Of a stretch of 64,000 nt of DNA, positions 24,530 to 33,349 are shown piece after piece; the stretch's first letter is position 1, and every line of letters begins with the position of its first letter. Below the pieces are notes generated by a model. It searched no databases, was not told the DNA's origin, and saw nothing but the letters and a program-made list of their open reading frames with translations. The position numbers and the translations under genes were made by a program. Source of the DNA: Micromonospora fulviviridis (GTDB lineage Bacteria; Actinomycetota; Actinomycetes; Mycobacteriales; Micromonosporaceae); NCBI RefSeq assembly GCF_014648395.1, contig NZ_BMRA01000002.1:654150-718149 (forward strand), in the 5' to 3' direction.

Positions 24530-25234
24530 ATGAGCTCGCGACTTCTCTCGGTGACGTTCGATGCGCGCGATCCGGACCGCGTGGCGCAGTTCTGGGCCGG
24601 CATACTCGGCCGGGAGATCCTCGAGGACGCCGGTGGTGTACTCCTGCCGGGACACGGAACCCAGCTCAGTCTCCGGTTCGCCCGTAGCGGCGCGGAGATG
24701 GTGCGGCCGAACCGCATGCACCTCCATCTGACCAGCGCCAGCCTTGACGACCAGCAGCAGACGGTGACGACGGCGCTGAGGCTCGGCGGAAGTCACCTCG
24801 ACGTTGGGCAGCGCCCCGAGGAGGGGCATGTCGTCCTGGCCGACCCCGAGGGCTACGAGTTCGACGTGATCGAGCCGGGCAACAACTACCTCGCCGGGTG
24901 CGGCTTCCTCGGGGAGCTCACCTGCGAAGGCACCCGGGACGTCGGCCTCTTCTGGAGCGAGGCGCTGGGCTGGCCGCTGGTGTGGGACCAGAACGAGGAG
25001 ACTGCGATCCAGTCACCGCACGCCGGCACGAAGGTTGCGTGGGGCGGCCCGCCCGTGGCCCCGAAGCAGGGGCGGAACCGGCAGCGTTTCGACCTCGCCC
25101 CGGCCGGTGGCTACCAGCAGGCGGAGGTCGAACGGCTGCTGTCTCTCGGGGCCACTCGGCTCGAGGTCGGTGACGACGGCACCGTCGTGCTGGCCGATCC
25201 GGACGGCAACGAGTTCTGCGTACGAAGGAACTGA
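24530..25234 (+). CDS. VOC (glyoxalase/bleomycin resistance) protein with two domains
   Basis: This 234-aa protein consists of two tandem vicinal-oxygen-chelate domains. Domain 1 (about 1-120) has LLSVTFDARDPDRVAQFW and ends VVLADPEGYEFDVIEP. Domain 2 (about 124-234) has GTRDVGLFWSEALGW and ends VVLADPDGNEFCVRRN. Repeated ADP.G.EF strands are the VOC signature. Such proteins bind or transform small molecules, and some sequester antibiotics. It is monocistronic, and the phosphodiester glycosidase remnant directly follows it. Confidence 0.85.
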   Translation: MSSRLLSVTFDARDPDRVAQFWAGILGREILEDAGGVLLPGHGTQLSLRFARSGAEMVRPNRMHLHLTSASLDDQQQTVTTALRLGGSHLDVGQRPEEGHVVLADPEGYEFDVIEPGNNYLAGCGFLGELTCEGTRDVGLFWSEALGWPLVWDQNEETAIQSPHAGTKVAWGGPPVAPKQGRNRQRFDLAPAGGYQQAEVERLLSLGATRLEVGDDGTVVLADPDGNEFCVRRN

Positions 25235-25236
25235 CC

Positions 25237-25571
25237 GGAGCTCCCCGTCGCCGGTCCCGCTGGAACATCCACTCCCCGGGCCTTGCTCGGGTCGATGGTG
25301 AGCACGTTGACCACCCATGGACCCCGGGTGGTGTTGATCTGGTCGGCCGGCGCCGGCTCGCTGCCCCGCTCGATCCGGGTCAGGGTGACGCCGTCGGCTA
25401 GGGCGCGGCTGATGCGTACCACCGTCAGGTTGGCGTCGCCGAGTGAGAGCGTGCTGGCGGCGGCCTCGGCCCGGGCCCCCGGGGCGACGCCGAGGGCCGC
25501 CGCGGCGAGGGCGGCCGCCGCGAGCGCCGCAGCCCGGCGGAGGCGGGACAGGCCTGAGTGGAAACAGTCAT
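25237..25571 (-). pseudogene. Truncated, frameshifted phosphodiester glycosidase gene (N-terminus)
   Basis: From ATG 25571 the minus strand begins MTVSTQ..., but the coding frame of the family continues one base off. There it reads GLSRLRRAAALAAAALAAAA (a signal peptide), then SLGDANLTVVRISRALADGV, TLTRIERGSEPAPADQINTT and GPWVVNVLTIDP. This is the start of secreted phosphodiester glycosidase (NAGPA-domain) proteins. A missing base near the fifth codon broke the gene, and homology stops after LTIDPSKARG, so the catalytic domain is deleted. It ends against the VOC gene stop. Confidence 0.68.
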
Positions 25572-25680
25572 GACCGAAACCCTGTCGGCGCCGTGGAACG
25601 ACGTACCCGACGCAGCCTGAGTTGGCGAAATGTGCTGTAAGGAGAGTCTACCTGTGGCGGGGCTTCGGCACCTGGCGGCG

Positions 25681-26343
25681 TCAACCTCCGCGCACGCGTC
25701 GGCCCGTGGACTCCAGCAGCTCGTGCAGCGCCTCCAGCTGCGCCCACCCGTTGACGCCGATCCGACCAGAGGCATCGACAGTGACCTCATGGCGGTCCGG
25801 GGTGGAGTCGAAGTCGACGAGAAGATCCGGGAACTGATCGGTCAGCAGGACGAACTCCTGGTTTGTCGAGCCGACCCAGGGCCGGACCGTGGCGATGTGA
25901 TCGGCGAGGAACCGACCCGCGACGAGCAGATCTGTCTGGGCCAGCAGCCTGGCTACATCCTCGCGGCCCCCGTCCACAGCATCATTTAGTTGCTTCATGG
26001 TGTAGCCGGTGAAGGTCATGACCGACCGGCCGGCCCGGCGTACCCCCGCTGCGACCGTTGATAGCGGGGCGGCCTGGTCGAAGGGCTCGCCACCGAGCAG
26101 CGTGAGGCCCTCGGTGTTGGCATCGAGGATCCTGGCGATCAAGCCATCCGGTGCGACCGTCTCCCCGCCCCGGAAGCTCCACATGTGCGGGTTGAAGCAG
26201 CCGTGGCAGCGAATCGAACAGCCCTGCACCCAGATCGCGGTGCGTTCGCCCGGCCCCTCGGCGCGGGTCGATGAGACGAATCTGGCGATCGACACCAGCG
26301 CCGGGTCGGTGACGGTGCGCGGGAGGTGACGGGCATCAGACAT
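25681..26343 (-). CDS. Radical SAM activase-like protein (NrdG-like 4Fe-4S)
   Basis: This 220-aa protein has Cys42, Cys46 and Cys49 in GCSIRCHGCFNP, the CxxxCxxC site that holds the 4Fe-4S cluster which cleaves S-adenosylmethionine. It has the glycine-rich GGEPFDQ SAM motif and is short, like glycyl-radical enzyme activases (NrdG). No anaerobic reductase is nearby. Its ATG overlaps the stop of the HhH protein. It is the last gene of an operon with an HhH membrane protein, a globin/flavoreductase and a 69-aa protein, a set that points to redox chemistry on an unknown protein or nucleic acid target. Confidence 0.8.
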   Translation of the reverse strand: MSDARHLPRTVTDPALVSIARFVSSTRAEGPGERTAIWVQGCSIRCHGCFNPHMWSFRGGETVAPDGLIARILDANTEGLTLLGGEPFDQAAPLSTVAAGVRRAGRSVMTFTGYTMKQLNDAVDGGREDVARLLAQTDLLVAGRFLADHIATVRPWVGSTNQEFVLLTDQFPDLLVDFDSTPDRHEVTVDASGRIGVNGWAQLEALHELLESTGRRVRGG

Positions 26344-26884
26344 CGAGTACTCGGCCGTGCGGCGAATAGCCCGCCGGCGGCTGTGGCGGCGGCGTGCAAG
26401 TCAGCAGGTTCCTGAGGTGAGCGAACTCGTGCGGCGCGAGGTTCGCGACCATCGCAAAGTCCTCGATACTGCCGAACCCGCGTCGGTGGTGCCGTTCCGC
26501 CAGCACCCGGCTCGCGCGCTCCGTCCCGAAGCCGGGCAGGGCGGCGAGTTCCTCGAACGTTGCCGCGTTGACGTCCAGGGGCCGCGGGGCCGTGGCCGGC
26601 GGCGACGGGGGAGCCGGTGGGGTCACGGGCGGTGCCGGCTGCTGGGGTACGGATGTCGCGGCTGGACCCGCACCGTAGTACGCCTGCGCGCTTGTCGTCA
26701 GGTCGGCAATCGTGGGCGGCGCGGTGGTGGGAGGGTAGGGGTTGCCGGGCCAGGTGGGAGGCGGCGCCGTGGGCTGGGCGTACCAGGGAGTGTGGCTGGC
26801 CCGCCAGCGCAGCCAGGCCGGGTTGATCAGGCAGGCGTGCAGGATGTTGGCAATCCAGCTGGCCAGGACAACGGCGGTTGCCAC
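26336..26884 (-). CDS. Membrane-anchored helix-hairpin-helix protein (ComEA-like)
   Basis: This 182-aa protein starts at GTG 26884 with one membrane helix (residues 2-20) and a short Trp/Pro-rich cytoplasmic or external segment. A Pro/Thr/Ala-rich linker (about 35-100) comes next. The C-terminal domain is a paired helix-hairpin-helix: VNAATFEELAALPGFGTERA and GFGSIEDFAMVANLAPHEF. HhH domains of this ComEA type bind DNA without sequence specificity. The gene overlaps the radical SAM start by 8 bp and lies 5 bp after the flavoreductase stop, so it is clearly one transcript. Confidence 0.75.
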   Translation of the reverse strand: MATAVVLASWIANILHACLINPAWLRWRASHTPWYAQPTAPPPTWPGNPYPPTTAPPTIADLTTSAQAYYGAGPAATSVPQQPAPPVTPPAPPSPPATAPRPLDVNAATFEELAALPGFGTERASRVLAERHHRRGFGSIEDFAMVANLAPHEFAHLRNLLTCTPPPQPPAGYSPHGRVLDV

Positions 26885-26889
26885 GCTGC

Positions 26890-27920
26890 TCAGCGCACTC
26901 TGCTGGTCGGCGCGTCACTCCGCTCCCCCGGCTCAGCGAGCGGATCATGGGAGAACGCCGGCACGAGGGTCAGCCAGTCGTGGGCCTGCTGAAGCTTGTC
27001 GAGAGTGATCGCGTCGTACAGGCTCGCCACGTCACGGCTTCCCACGATCAGCGTCACGTGCCGACTGTCCGGGGCGGCCGCGACCTGCTCGACGATCGCG
27101 CGCAGCGGCGCGCCAGCCCGGTGCCGCCGGCGATCAGCAGCAAGTCCCCGTCGTGCAGGCTCAGCCCGGTGTCCGTTGGCGGGCCGAGGTAGAGCAGCTC
27201 TTTGGGGCGGACCTGATGGACCAGGCTGGTGGAGACGGCGCCGCCGCGGACCGCGCGGACGTGCAGCTCGAGGGTGCCGTCCGGGCGCGGCGCGTTTGCC
27301 GGGCACAGCCAGCGCCACCGGCCGGGCCGGCGCGGCGTGCAGACCGGCACCGCCTGGCCGGGCCGGTAGGGCAGCCGCCTCCAGGGCCGTACCGTGATGA
27401 CGGCGACCCCGTCGCAGGCCGGGTCGTGGTCGAGCACCTCGACCGGCCACCAGGCCGGGCCGTCCCCCGCTGTTGTGGCTGCCGACTCGACTTCCTGCCA
27501 GGGCACGGTGGTCCGTAGCGCGTCGTCGATGACCGTCTGGTGCTCTGGTCGCAGGCCGTAGCGGCGGTGCGCGCGGCCCAGGACGCTCAGCAGCGCCAGC
27601 TTCTCGGAACGGTCCGGCCGGTCGGTGAGCCGGCGCAGGGTGGCCTCGATCAGCGGGGCGTCCCGCTCGGGCAGCAGGCCCGGGCAGCGGTCCTCGACCT
27701 CCTCCCAGAACGAGCGCCGCCGCAGGTAGCTCTCCGCGCGGCGCTGCTCAGCCTCCGACCAACCGAGATACGGCAGGTCCGCGTTGGTGGCCAATGCTCT
27801 TGCAACCTGTTCCGTCGGCCGGTCCCGGTCCACGCCGATCAGGTACGGGGACAGCTCCGCGTCCGCAGCGACCAGACTGAGCCAACGGGCGACCGCCTCG
27901 GGTGTCTCCTGTTCCGTCAC
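26890..27920 (-). pseudogene. Globin-ferredoxin reductase (flavohemoglobin-like) gene with a frameshift
   Basis: The gene starts at GTG 27920 (VTEQETPEAVARWLSLVAAD). The N-terminal part has LGRAHRRYGLRPEHQTVIDD, the proximal region of bacterial flavohemoglobins. An FAD-binding reductase domain follows with RLPYRPGQAVPVCTP. The NAD site LLLIAGGTGLA is interrupted near 27105-27116: the continuation APLRAIVEQVAAAPDSRHV lies in another frame and runs to the stop at 26890. The change equals +2 or -1 base within a GCGC run. It may be a true disruption or a sequence error. An intact product would resemble a nitric-oxide dioxygenase. The frameshift removes the NAD-binding C-terminus. Confidence 0.68.
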
Positions 27921-28126
27921 GCCGGCTCCCCGAACTGCTCCCCCTTTAGGCCCGCGGCGTGGGTCCAGCGGGCCAGGCGACACGGGTACGGGACGCGTTC
28001 GCTGCGGCACAGCTGGCCCTGCGGCCAAGGCCCGAGGGCGTGGACGCGGGCCGCGTGGGCGGCGAAGGCCAGGTCCTCGTCGGTGATCGGGGTGAGCACG
28101 GGAAAGTCGGGGAGTACGGCGGACAT
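27917..28126 (-). CDS. Small conserved-looking protein, first gene of the radical SAM operon
   Basis: This is a 69-aa protein starting at ATG 28126 (MSAVLPDFPVLTPITDEDLA). It contains FAAHAARVHALGPWPQGQLC and CRLARWTHAAG, with two Cys residues. No family is recognised. Its stop overlaps the GTG of the globin/flavoreductase gene by 4 bp, so it is translationally coupled. It may be a small redox or scaffold subunit; that is a guess from context. Confidence 0.55.
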   Translation of the reverse strand: MSAVLPDFPVLTPITDEDLAFAAHAARVHALGPWPQGQLCRSERVPYPCRLARWTHAAGLKGEQFGEPA

Positions 28127-28365
28127 CGGCAGGCGCCTCCGGCGGTGGGATGCGTGGAGTGGCGCCGGGGCGGGCGGGGACGGCCGCTGCCGTACGGGGG
28201 AACGACGCGGCCGGAGCCCAGCACCCGCCCCGGGCCATGCGTTCACCCTGGTCAGCCACTCGAACTCACAACATGACTACGCACTGCACCTCAGCCGTAA
28301 CTGTGCTGCACGTGATGGAGCTAGGCTGCCCGAGAACTGATCTCAACGTGACCTGAGGCGGCACG

Positions 28366-29385
28366 ATGACGACCGTGCACCGGTGGACCGGCCTGGAAAC
28401 GCGAGCTCTGCGCCAAGCCCTACGAATGAGCATCCGGGACTTCTCGGCGCACCTCGGCGTTGCTGAACGGACAGTGTCAAAATGGGAAGCCGGGCAGGAA
28501 GCGGTGTGCCCGCGACCTGAGATGCAAGCCGCCCTCGATACAGCGCTGAGCAAGGCGGGTGAGGACGTCCACGACCGGTTCACGGTCGTGCTCCGCGCAA
28601 ACGAGTCAGGTCCCGTCACTGGTGCTGCCCAGCCAGACCTCGGCACGCTTGCGCGCCGGCGGGTGGCCGGCGCCCGTGCCGCCACCGCCCTGACTCCCGA
28701 CGAATTCGCCCAACTGCTCGCTTCAGCCCTCGGCTGGCGCCCGAACGGCGAGGCGGTCCTGCGCTGGGAGAGCAGCGAAACCCCGCCCGGCGACGTCATG
28801 CTCGCGCTCAACATGCTTGACCGGCAAGCCGCGCCGCAGCCGTCCGATGCGCTTGCCGGTTTGACAGCCGTCTACCCGAGCCGGTCCCAGCTCTCTGCGC
28901 ACCTACCGCCGGATCAGCTGCTCGACAGCGCCCAGGACATCCGGGCGGTCGGCCTGTCGCTCAACATGCTGTGCCAGGGCTACGCCGACCGCCGCTGGCA
29001 GGCACTACTCGCGAACGGTGCCCGAGTCCGATGCCTATTCCTCGATCCGGCCGGCTCGGCGATCCAAGCCCGGGAGGTGGAGGAAGGGTTCCCGGCTGGT
29101 CAGCTCTCGGCTCTGACGAAGCTCAACATGGAAACGTTGCTACGAGTGCGCGACCGGCTGCCTGCCGACATGCAGGACAGCATGAACCTCGCGACTTACG
29201 ACGAGACCCTTCGCTTCAACATCGTTTTGGTGGACGATCTGTGTGTGGCGCAGCCCTACCTTGCGGACAGCCGAGGTATCGACTCTCCCGCCTTCGTCAT
29301 TGGCCGAGATCAGGCGGGGACAGGGTTGTACCCGGTGTTTGAGCAGGTCTTCGAGTCACAGTGGCAGCGGCGGCGGATGCTGTGA
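28366..29385 (+). CDS. XRE-family regulator with C-terminal DUF5919 domain
   Basis: This is a 339-aa protein. Residues 5-65 hold a Cro/C1-type HTH (LRQALRMSIRDFSAHLGVAE followed by RTVSKWEAGQEA). A second, HTH-like repeat (ALTPDEFAQLLASALGWRP) spans about 105-150. The C-terminal 165 residues (YPSRSQLSAHLPPDQLL, VRCLFLDPAGSA, GLYPVFEQVFESQW) match DUF5919, an effector or phospholipase-D-like fold seen in actinobacterial XRE proteins. ATG 28366 follows a GAGG site. Its stop overlaps the start of the inositol monophosphatase gene, so the two are coupled. Confidence 0.8.
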   Translation: MTTVHRWTGLETRALRQALRMSIRDFSAHLGVAERTVSKWEAGQEAVCPRPEMQAALDTALSKAGEDVHDRFTVVLRANESGPVTGAAQPDLGTLARRRVAGARAATALTPDEFAQLLASALGWRPNGEAVLRWESSETPPGDVMLALNMLDRQAAPQPSDALAGLTAVYPSRSQLSAHLPPDQLLDSAQDIRAVGLSLNMLCQGYADRRWQALLANGARVRCLFLDPAGSAIQAREVEEGFPAGQLSALTKLNMETLLRVRDRLPADMQDSMNLATYDETLRFNIVLVDDLCVAQPYLADSRGIDSPAFVIGRDQAGTGLYPVFEQVFESQWQRRRML

Positions 29386-30188
29386 GCGAATACCGTAACC
29401 TGCTGCCGATCGCAGAGGAAGCCGTGATGCGTGCGTCCGAGGCGATGCGACGGCGGCCAGCAGGCGCTCTGACGGTGAAGGGTGACCGCGATGTGGCCTC
29501 GGAACTGGACTACGCGATCGAACGAGAGGTCCGGGCGTTCCTGGTCACGGAGACGCCAGAGATCGGGTTCCTCGGCGAGGAAGAAGGACGGGTCGGCTCG
29601 GCCGAGATGCAGTGGGTCCTTGATCCGATCGACGGCACGGCAAACTTCGTACGCGGCCTGCCCATGTGTGCCGTCTCACTCGCACTCGTGAACGGGAGCG
29701 AGGCGGTCCTCGGCGTGATCGATTTGCCCTTCCTCGGATCTCGATTCACCGCCGCCAAGAGCGACGGCGCCTACGCGAACGGTCAAGCGATCAGCGCAAG
29801 CAGCACCAGCCGCCTGAGCGACGCCATCGTCGCAGTTGGCGACTACGCGGTGGGCCCGGACGCCGAGCCCAGGAACCGCTTACGACTCGCCCTGGCAGCT
29901 CAGCTCGCCGCTGAGGTACAGCGGGTACGGATGACGGGCAGCGCCGCACTCGACCTGGTATGGCTCGCCGAGGGCCGGCTGGACGCCGCACTCACCCTGT
30001 CGAACCATGCCTGGGACATGGCGGCAGGAGTTGTCATCGCGCGGGAAGCGGGAGCGGTTGTCATCGACCAAGACGGTGCGATTCATGACGTCGACTCGAC
30101 TGTCACTCTCGCGGTCGCACCTTTGCTTGCGGAGGCTGTCCTCGCGACTTACCACCAGGCCGCCTCGATGGCGACGGGCAATCAATAA
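29382..30188 (+). CDS. Inositol monophosphatase family protein
   Basis: This 268-aa Mg-dependent phosphatase starts at GTG 29382 inside the stop of the XRE/DUF5919 gene. The metal-binding site is complete: GEEEG (about residue 65), WVLDPIDGTANF (about 82-93) and the late NHAWDMAAG (about 206-214). Family members dephosphorylate inositol phosphates, PAP or related sugar phosphates. Coupling with a DUF5919 regulator is a recurrent actinobacterial pairing in my memory, but its role is unknown. It contains a rare Leu TTA codon at 29880-29882, which would make translation depend on bldA-type tRNA in Streptomyces-like hosts. Confidence 0.88.
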   Translation: MSEYRNLLPIAEEAVMRASEAMRRRPAGALTVKGDRDVASELDYAIEREVRAFLVTETPEIGFLGEEEGRVGSAEMQWVLDPIDGTANFVRGLPMCAVSLALVNGSEAVLGVIDLPFLGSRFTAAKSDGAYANGQAISASSTSRLSDAIVAVGDYAVGPDAEPRNRLRLALAAQLAAEVQRVRMTGSAALDLVWLAEGRLDAALTLSNHAWDMAAGVVIAREAGAVVIDQDGAIHDVDSTVTLAVAPLLAEAVLATYHQAASMATGNQ

Positions 30189-30273
30189 CCCTCGGACTGC
30201 GGCCCGACCGTTGGACACCCCGGACCGCAGCGTCACCCATTCCGCCGTGCGCGACGCCGGGAATTCTTGACTG

Positions 30274-33180
30274 TCACAGTCTTCTTCCTCGTCTGAGCGA
30301 TCCGTCGCACGACAGACACTCATAGCGCACGTCCGGCGCTCCTCGGCGAGGCAGCTCCAAGCGGACGAGCATCCGTTGGCAGCGCCCGCATTCGTCGCCG
30401 AGCTGGCCAGTGCCCGGTACCGCCGCCGATCGCCTCCGACGCTGAGTGCGACGCACCAGGTCGGCGAACCCGGGGCTCTCTGTGCGTAGAACGACCCCCG
30501 GATCGGAGCCGAGGAGTGATGCCCCAGCCGACCAGACGATGTCGCCTACCACGGCGCTGGACTCCAAGATCGGAGTGCAGGGACGAATATTGACGCCTTC
30601 GCGTCTGGCGTGAAGCGCCTCCGCTGGCAGATACCCGTCTCCGTCTGGCTCCACCCAGATCGTGTTCGACTGAATTTCGCCGTGGGCTGCCGGTAGCGAC
30701 CGCAGGGCCGGCAGGAGTTTCGGCAGACCGACCAGCGGAGCGGACGGTAGCCACATGTCGACGGCGGTGGCATTGGCGATGTCCTCGCGCAGCCGCGGCA
30801 GCACCTCCGTGGATGGGACGTGCTCCGTGGTCCCGTCGGAGAGATCGACTGCCTCCTGCCAGGACAGGTGGACCGCCTGGTCGAGCAGGTGGGCGAAGAA
30901 CCGCCACAGCGGGTCGGCGGACGAGCCGGTGCGGTGCAGCTGATCGAACGCGCCCACCACGACGAGGTGATCCTTCGCCCGGCTGGCCGCCACGTTGAGC
31001 AGGCGCGTTCCGGTGCTGTCCGGATCAAGATCGGTGAACCAGGAATGAAGTTTGGCCACGCCACGTCCTGTGTCCACCGTGTCGTAGACGACGATGTCGC
31101 GCTCGCCGCCCTGAAAGCGGTGCACCGTTGAGGACGCCCACCCGTCCAAGCCAAAGTCGATCAGCAGCGACTCCAGCAGCCGCGCCTGCGCCGTGAATGG
31201 GGTGATCATCGCCAAGTCGCGGGTCAGGGTGGTGGCGCTGCCAAGTAATGCGGCGATCACCTGCGCATGCATGAGGTTGTACCGCGAGGTGCTGCCCTGC
31301 CGGCGGGCGGTGCGGGCGGCAAGCCGTGAAGTGTCCAGTGCCACCAGTTCGCCGCTGGCCCAGCGAATTCGGCTGCGCCGTTCGCGTACGAGGACCGTGT
31401 CGTCGGTGATGAGGGGGCTCTCCCGGTAGAAGGCCGTGCTGACGACGTGGCCGATGGCGGGACGCATCCGGTACTGCGCGGTCAGCGCCGCGAGCCGATC
31501 CGGGAGGTGGCCCTCCTTGATGACGGCACGCGCTACGCCGGCCTTCTCGAAGGGACCTTTGTGCAGCCACTCCCGCGCGGCGGGCGTGTCGGCGACGGCT
31601 ACCGGCGGAAGCTGCCGGAAATCGCCGGCGATGACGGTGTGCCCGTGCCCGGTGCCGGCTACCAGCATGGCCAGCACAGCGGTGGTCATACTCGCCTCGT
31701 CGAGCACCACCACGTCGAACGTCAATTCCTTGAGGGTGTCAAGGACAGTCTGGTGAGCGGTGGCGGCCACGACCGTCGCCTCGCGGCAGATCTTGCGGCG
31801 AAACTGCAGCAGGAGGCGATCCAGCCCCTCTGCCAGCGACGCAAGTTCAGCCGCCTTGCTCTCCAGCTCGGAACGCCTCTGCTGCTGCTCATCGGTGAGC
31901 GGTCCCTTGACGCGCCGCAGCTCGGCCAGATCATGCCGCGCCTGTTGCAGCCGTTGCCCGACGTCCACACGCTCGGCGGCAAGCACGGCACCGCGTTGCG
32001 CGGCGACGACGTCAACCAGGACGGTGCCGCCGGCGGGGTGGTTCAGAAGCTTGTCGGTCGGCTGGCCAAGCCGGACGACCGCTCCGTTTTCGGCAAGCTG
32101 CGGCGCACGGTCGAACAACGAGGTGACCGCCACGTCCAGCGCCGCGTTCGTGGGCGCAGCCAGCAGCACCCGCTTGCCCCGCGCCGCCAGAGCGGCAACC
32201 AGGGCCGAGATCGTCGTGGTCTTGCCCGTGCCGGGTGGTCCCCACAGCCAGGTGACTCCATGCGTGAGGGCCAGCTCGACGGCTCGGCGCTGGCCCTCGT
32301 TGAGCCGCTCGACCTCGCCGGACCCCAGCCGTACCTCAGCGGGTGGCGAGGTCGGCGTGGCGGCCGGCTTCTCGGGCGTAACGGCTGTCAACGCTGCCGC
32401 AGCATCAAAGCCGGGACCGCCGTCGATCAGCTCCCACAGCCGCCTGCTCTGGGCGCTCAACAGCCATGACATGTCGAGCCGCAGCGTCGCTTCGCGCGTG
32501 ACCGGCGCGTCCGACGGCAACGAGAGGGTGACAACCGCGCCGAACACCGAGATCACCTCGACCTCGATCTGCAGATCCTGAACGATCAGCAGGCCACTGG
32601 TCCCCTCAGCGGTACCGATCTCGCTCTGCGCCTCGAAGCGCACCAACCGCCGCGTGGCGGTCTGGCCCGTCTCTTGACCATCCATGAGCGGCACATCCGT
32701 CTCGGTGCGGCGGCTGGTGACCTTCGCCAGCTCGTCGGCCAGCGCCCGGGATGCACCCCGCGCCACTTCGTTCCAGCCGGCCGGCACCGGCCCGACCGGC
32801 GGTACGGGTTCCGGCGTCCCCAGTCCGACCGAATCCGCCAGCCGCTGTACCTGCGCGTCCGCGCGCCGTGCCACACGATCCTGCGTCGGCGGACCCGCCT
32901 TGGTTCGTTGCGCCGGCAATCCGGGCCCCAGAACACCCGCCGAAGCTGACCCAGCGGCCTCGCAACGTTCGTTGACCGCTGCCGCCCACCCCCTCGGTAC
33001 CCAGAGGTCGCCGCGAAGATCGGCCAAGCCGTGGATACGGCATGTCTCCCACAGCACGCCCACGTCCACGCGAATTCCAGCCTGATGCAAGCTCGTGATC
33101 AGCTCGTCCTGGGACACCGGACCAGCCTCCAGCGCCCGCTGCACGACCTTCACGAGTCTCCTGGGCTGGCCGCTGGCCAT
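30274..33180 (-). CDS. Large SF1 (DNA2/NAM7-like) helicase with C-terminal zinc ribbon
   Basis: This 968-aa protein starts at ATG 33180 behind GGAGGTTGTGT. The N-terminal 100 residues are a winged-helix-like region (RLVKVVQRALEAGPVSQDEL). The helicase core has Walker A GPPGTGKTTT (about 313), Walker B VVLDEASM, motif III GDFRQLPP, and the second RecA fold with TVHRFQGGERDIV and LLNVAASRAKDHLVVV. After it come a PLD-like region (about 800-900) and a C-terminal zinc ribbon with CGRC and CLSC. This architecture is common in defence islands. It contains one TTA codon at 31246-31248. It marks the left edge of the island. Confidence 0.85.
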   Translation of the reverse strand: MASGQPRRLVKVVQRALEAGPVSQDELITSLHQAGIRVDVGVLWETCRIHGLADLRGDLWVPRGWAAAVNERCEAAGSASAGVLGPGLPAQRTKAGPPTQDRVARRADAQVQRLADSVGLGTPEPVPPVGPVPAGWNEVARGASRALADELAKVTSRRTETDVPLMDGQETGQTATRRLVRFEAQSEIGTAEGTSGLLIVQDLQIEVEVISVFGAVVTLSLPSDAPVTREATLRLDMSWLLSAQSRRLWELIDGGPGFDAAAALTAVTPEKPAATPTSPPAEVRLGSGEVERLNEGQRRAVELALTHGVTWLWGPPGTGKTTTISALVAALAARGKRVLLAAPTNAALDVAVTSLFDRAPQLAENGAVVRLGQPTDKLLNHPAGGTVLVDVVAAQRGAVLAAERVDVGQRLQQARHDLAELRRVKGPLTDEQQQRRSELESKAAELASLAEGLDRLLLQFRRKICREATVVAATAHQTVLDTLKELTFDVVVLDEASMTTAVLAMLVAGTGHGHTVIAGDFRQLPPVAVADTPAAREWLHKGPFEKAGVARAVIKEGHLPDRLAALTAQYRMRPAIGHVVSTAFYRESPLITDDTVLVRERRSRIRWASGELVALDTSRLAARTARRQGSTSRYNLMHAQVIAALLGSATTLTRDLAMITPFTAQARLLESLLIDFGLDGWASSTVHRFQGGERDIVVYDTVDTGRGVAKLHSWFTDLDPDSTGTRLLNVAASRAKDHLVVVGAFDQLHRTGSSADPLWRFFAHLLDQAVHLSWQEAVDLSDGTTEHVPSTEVLPRLREDIANATAVDMWLPSAPLVGLPKLLPALRSLPAAHGEIQSNTIWVEPDGDGYLPAEALHARREGVNIRPCTPILESSAVVGDIVWSAGASLLGSDPGVVLRTESPGFADLVRRTQRRRRSAAVPGTGQLGDECGRCQRMLVRLELPRRGAPDVRYECLSCDGSLRRGRRL

Positions 33181-33349
33181 ACACAACCTCCAGAAACAGG
33201 CGCTGGCCGGCTCGTCAACGACATGATCGGGCCAGGAGCGGGGTGATGGAGCAATGACGCTAACCGCACCGTGCCGTCGCGTGGGTGCCGCCTCGCGTAC
33301 AAGATCTTTTACCGATCCGAAGGATGTGGCGGCCCGGCGGAACCGCGCG

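Noticed and set aside
30203..30228. CTGCGG...CCGCAG between the monophosphatase and helicase genes as terminator
   Set aside because: The stem is only 6 bp with a long loop; evidence too weak to list.
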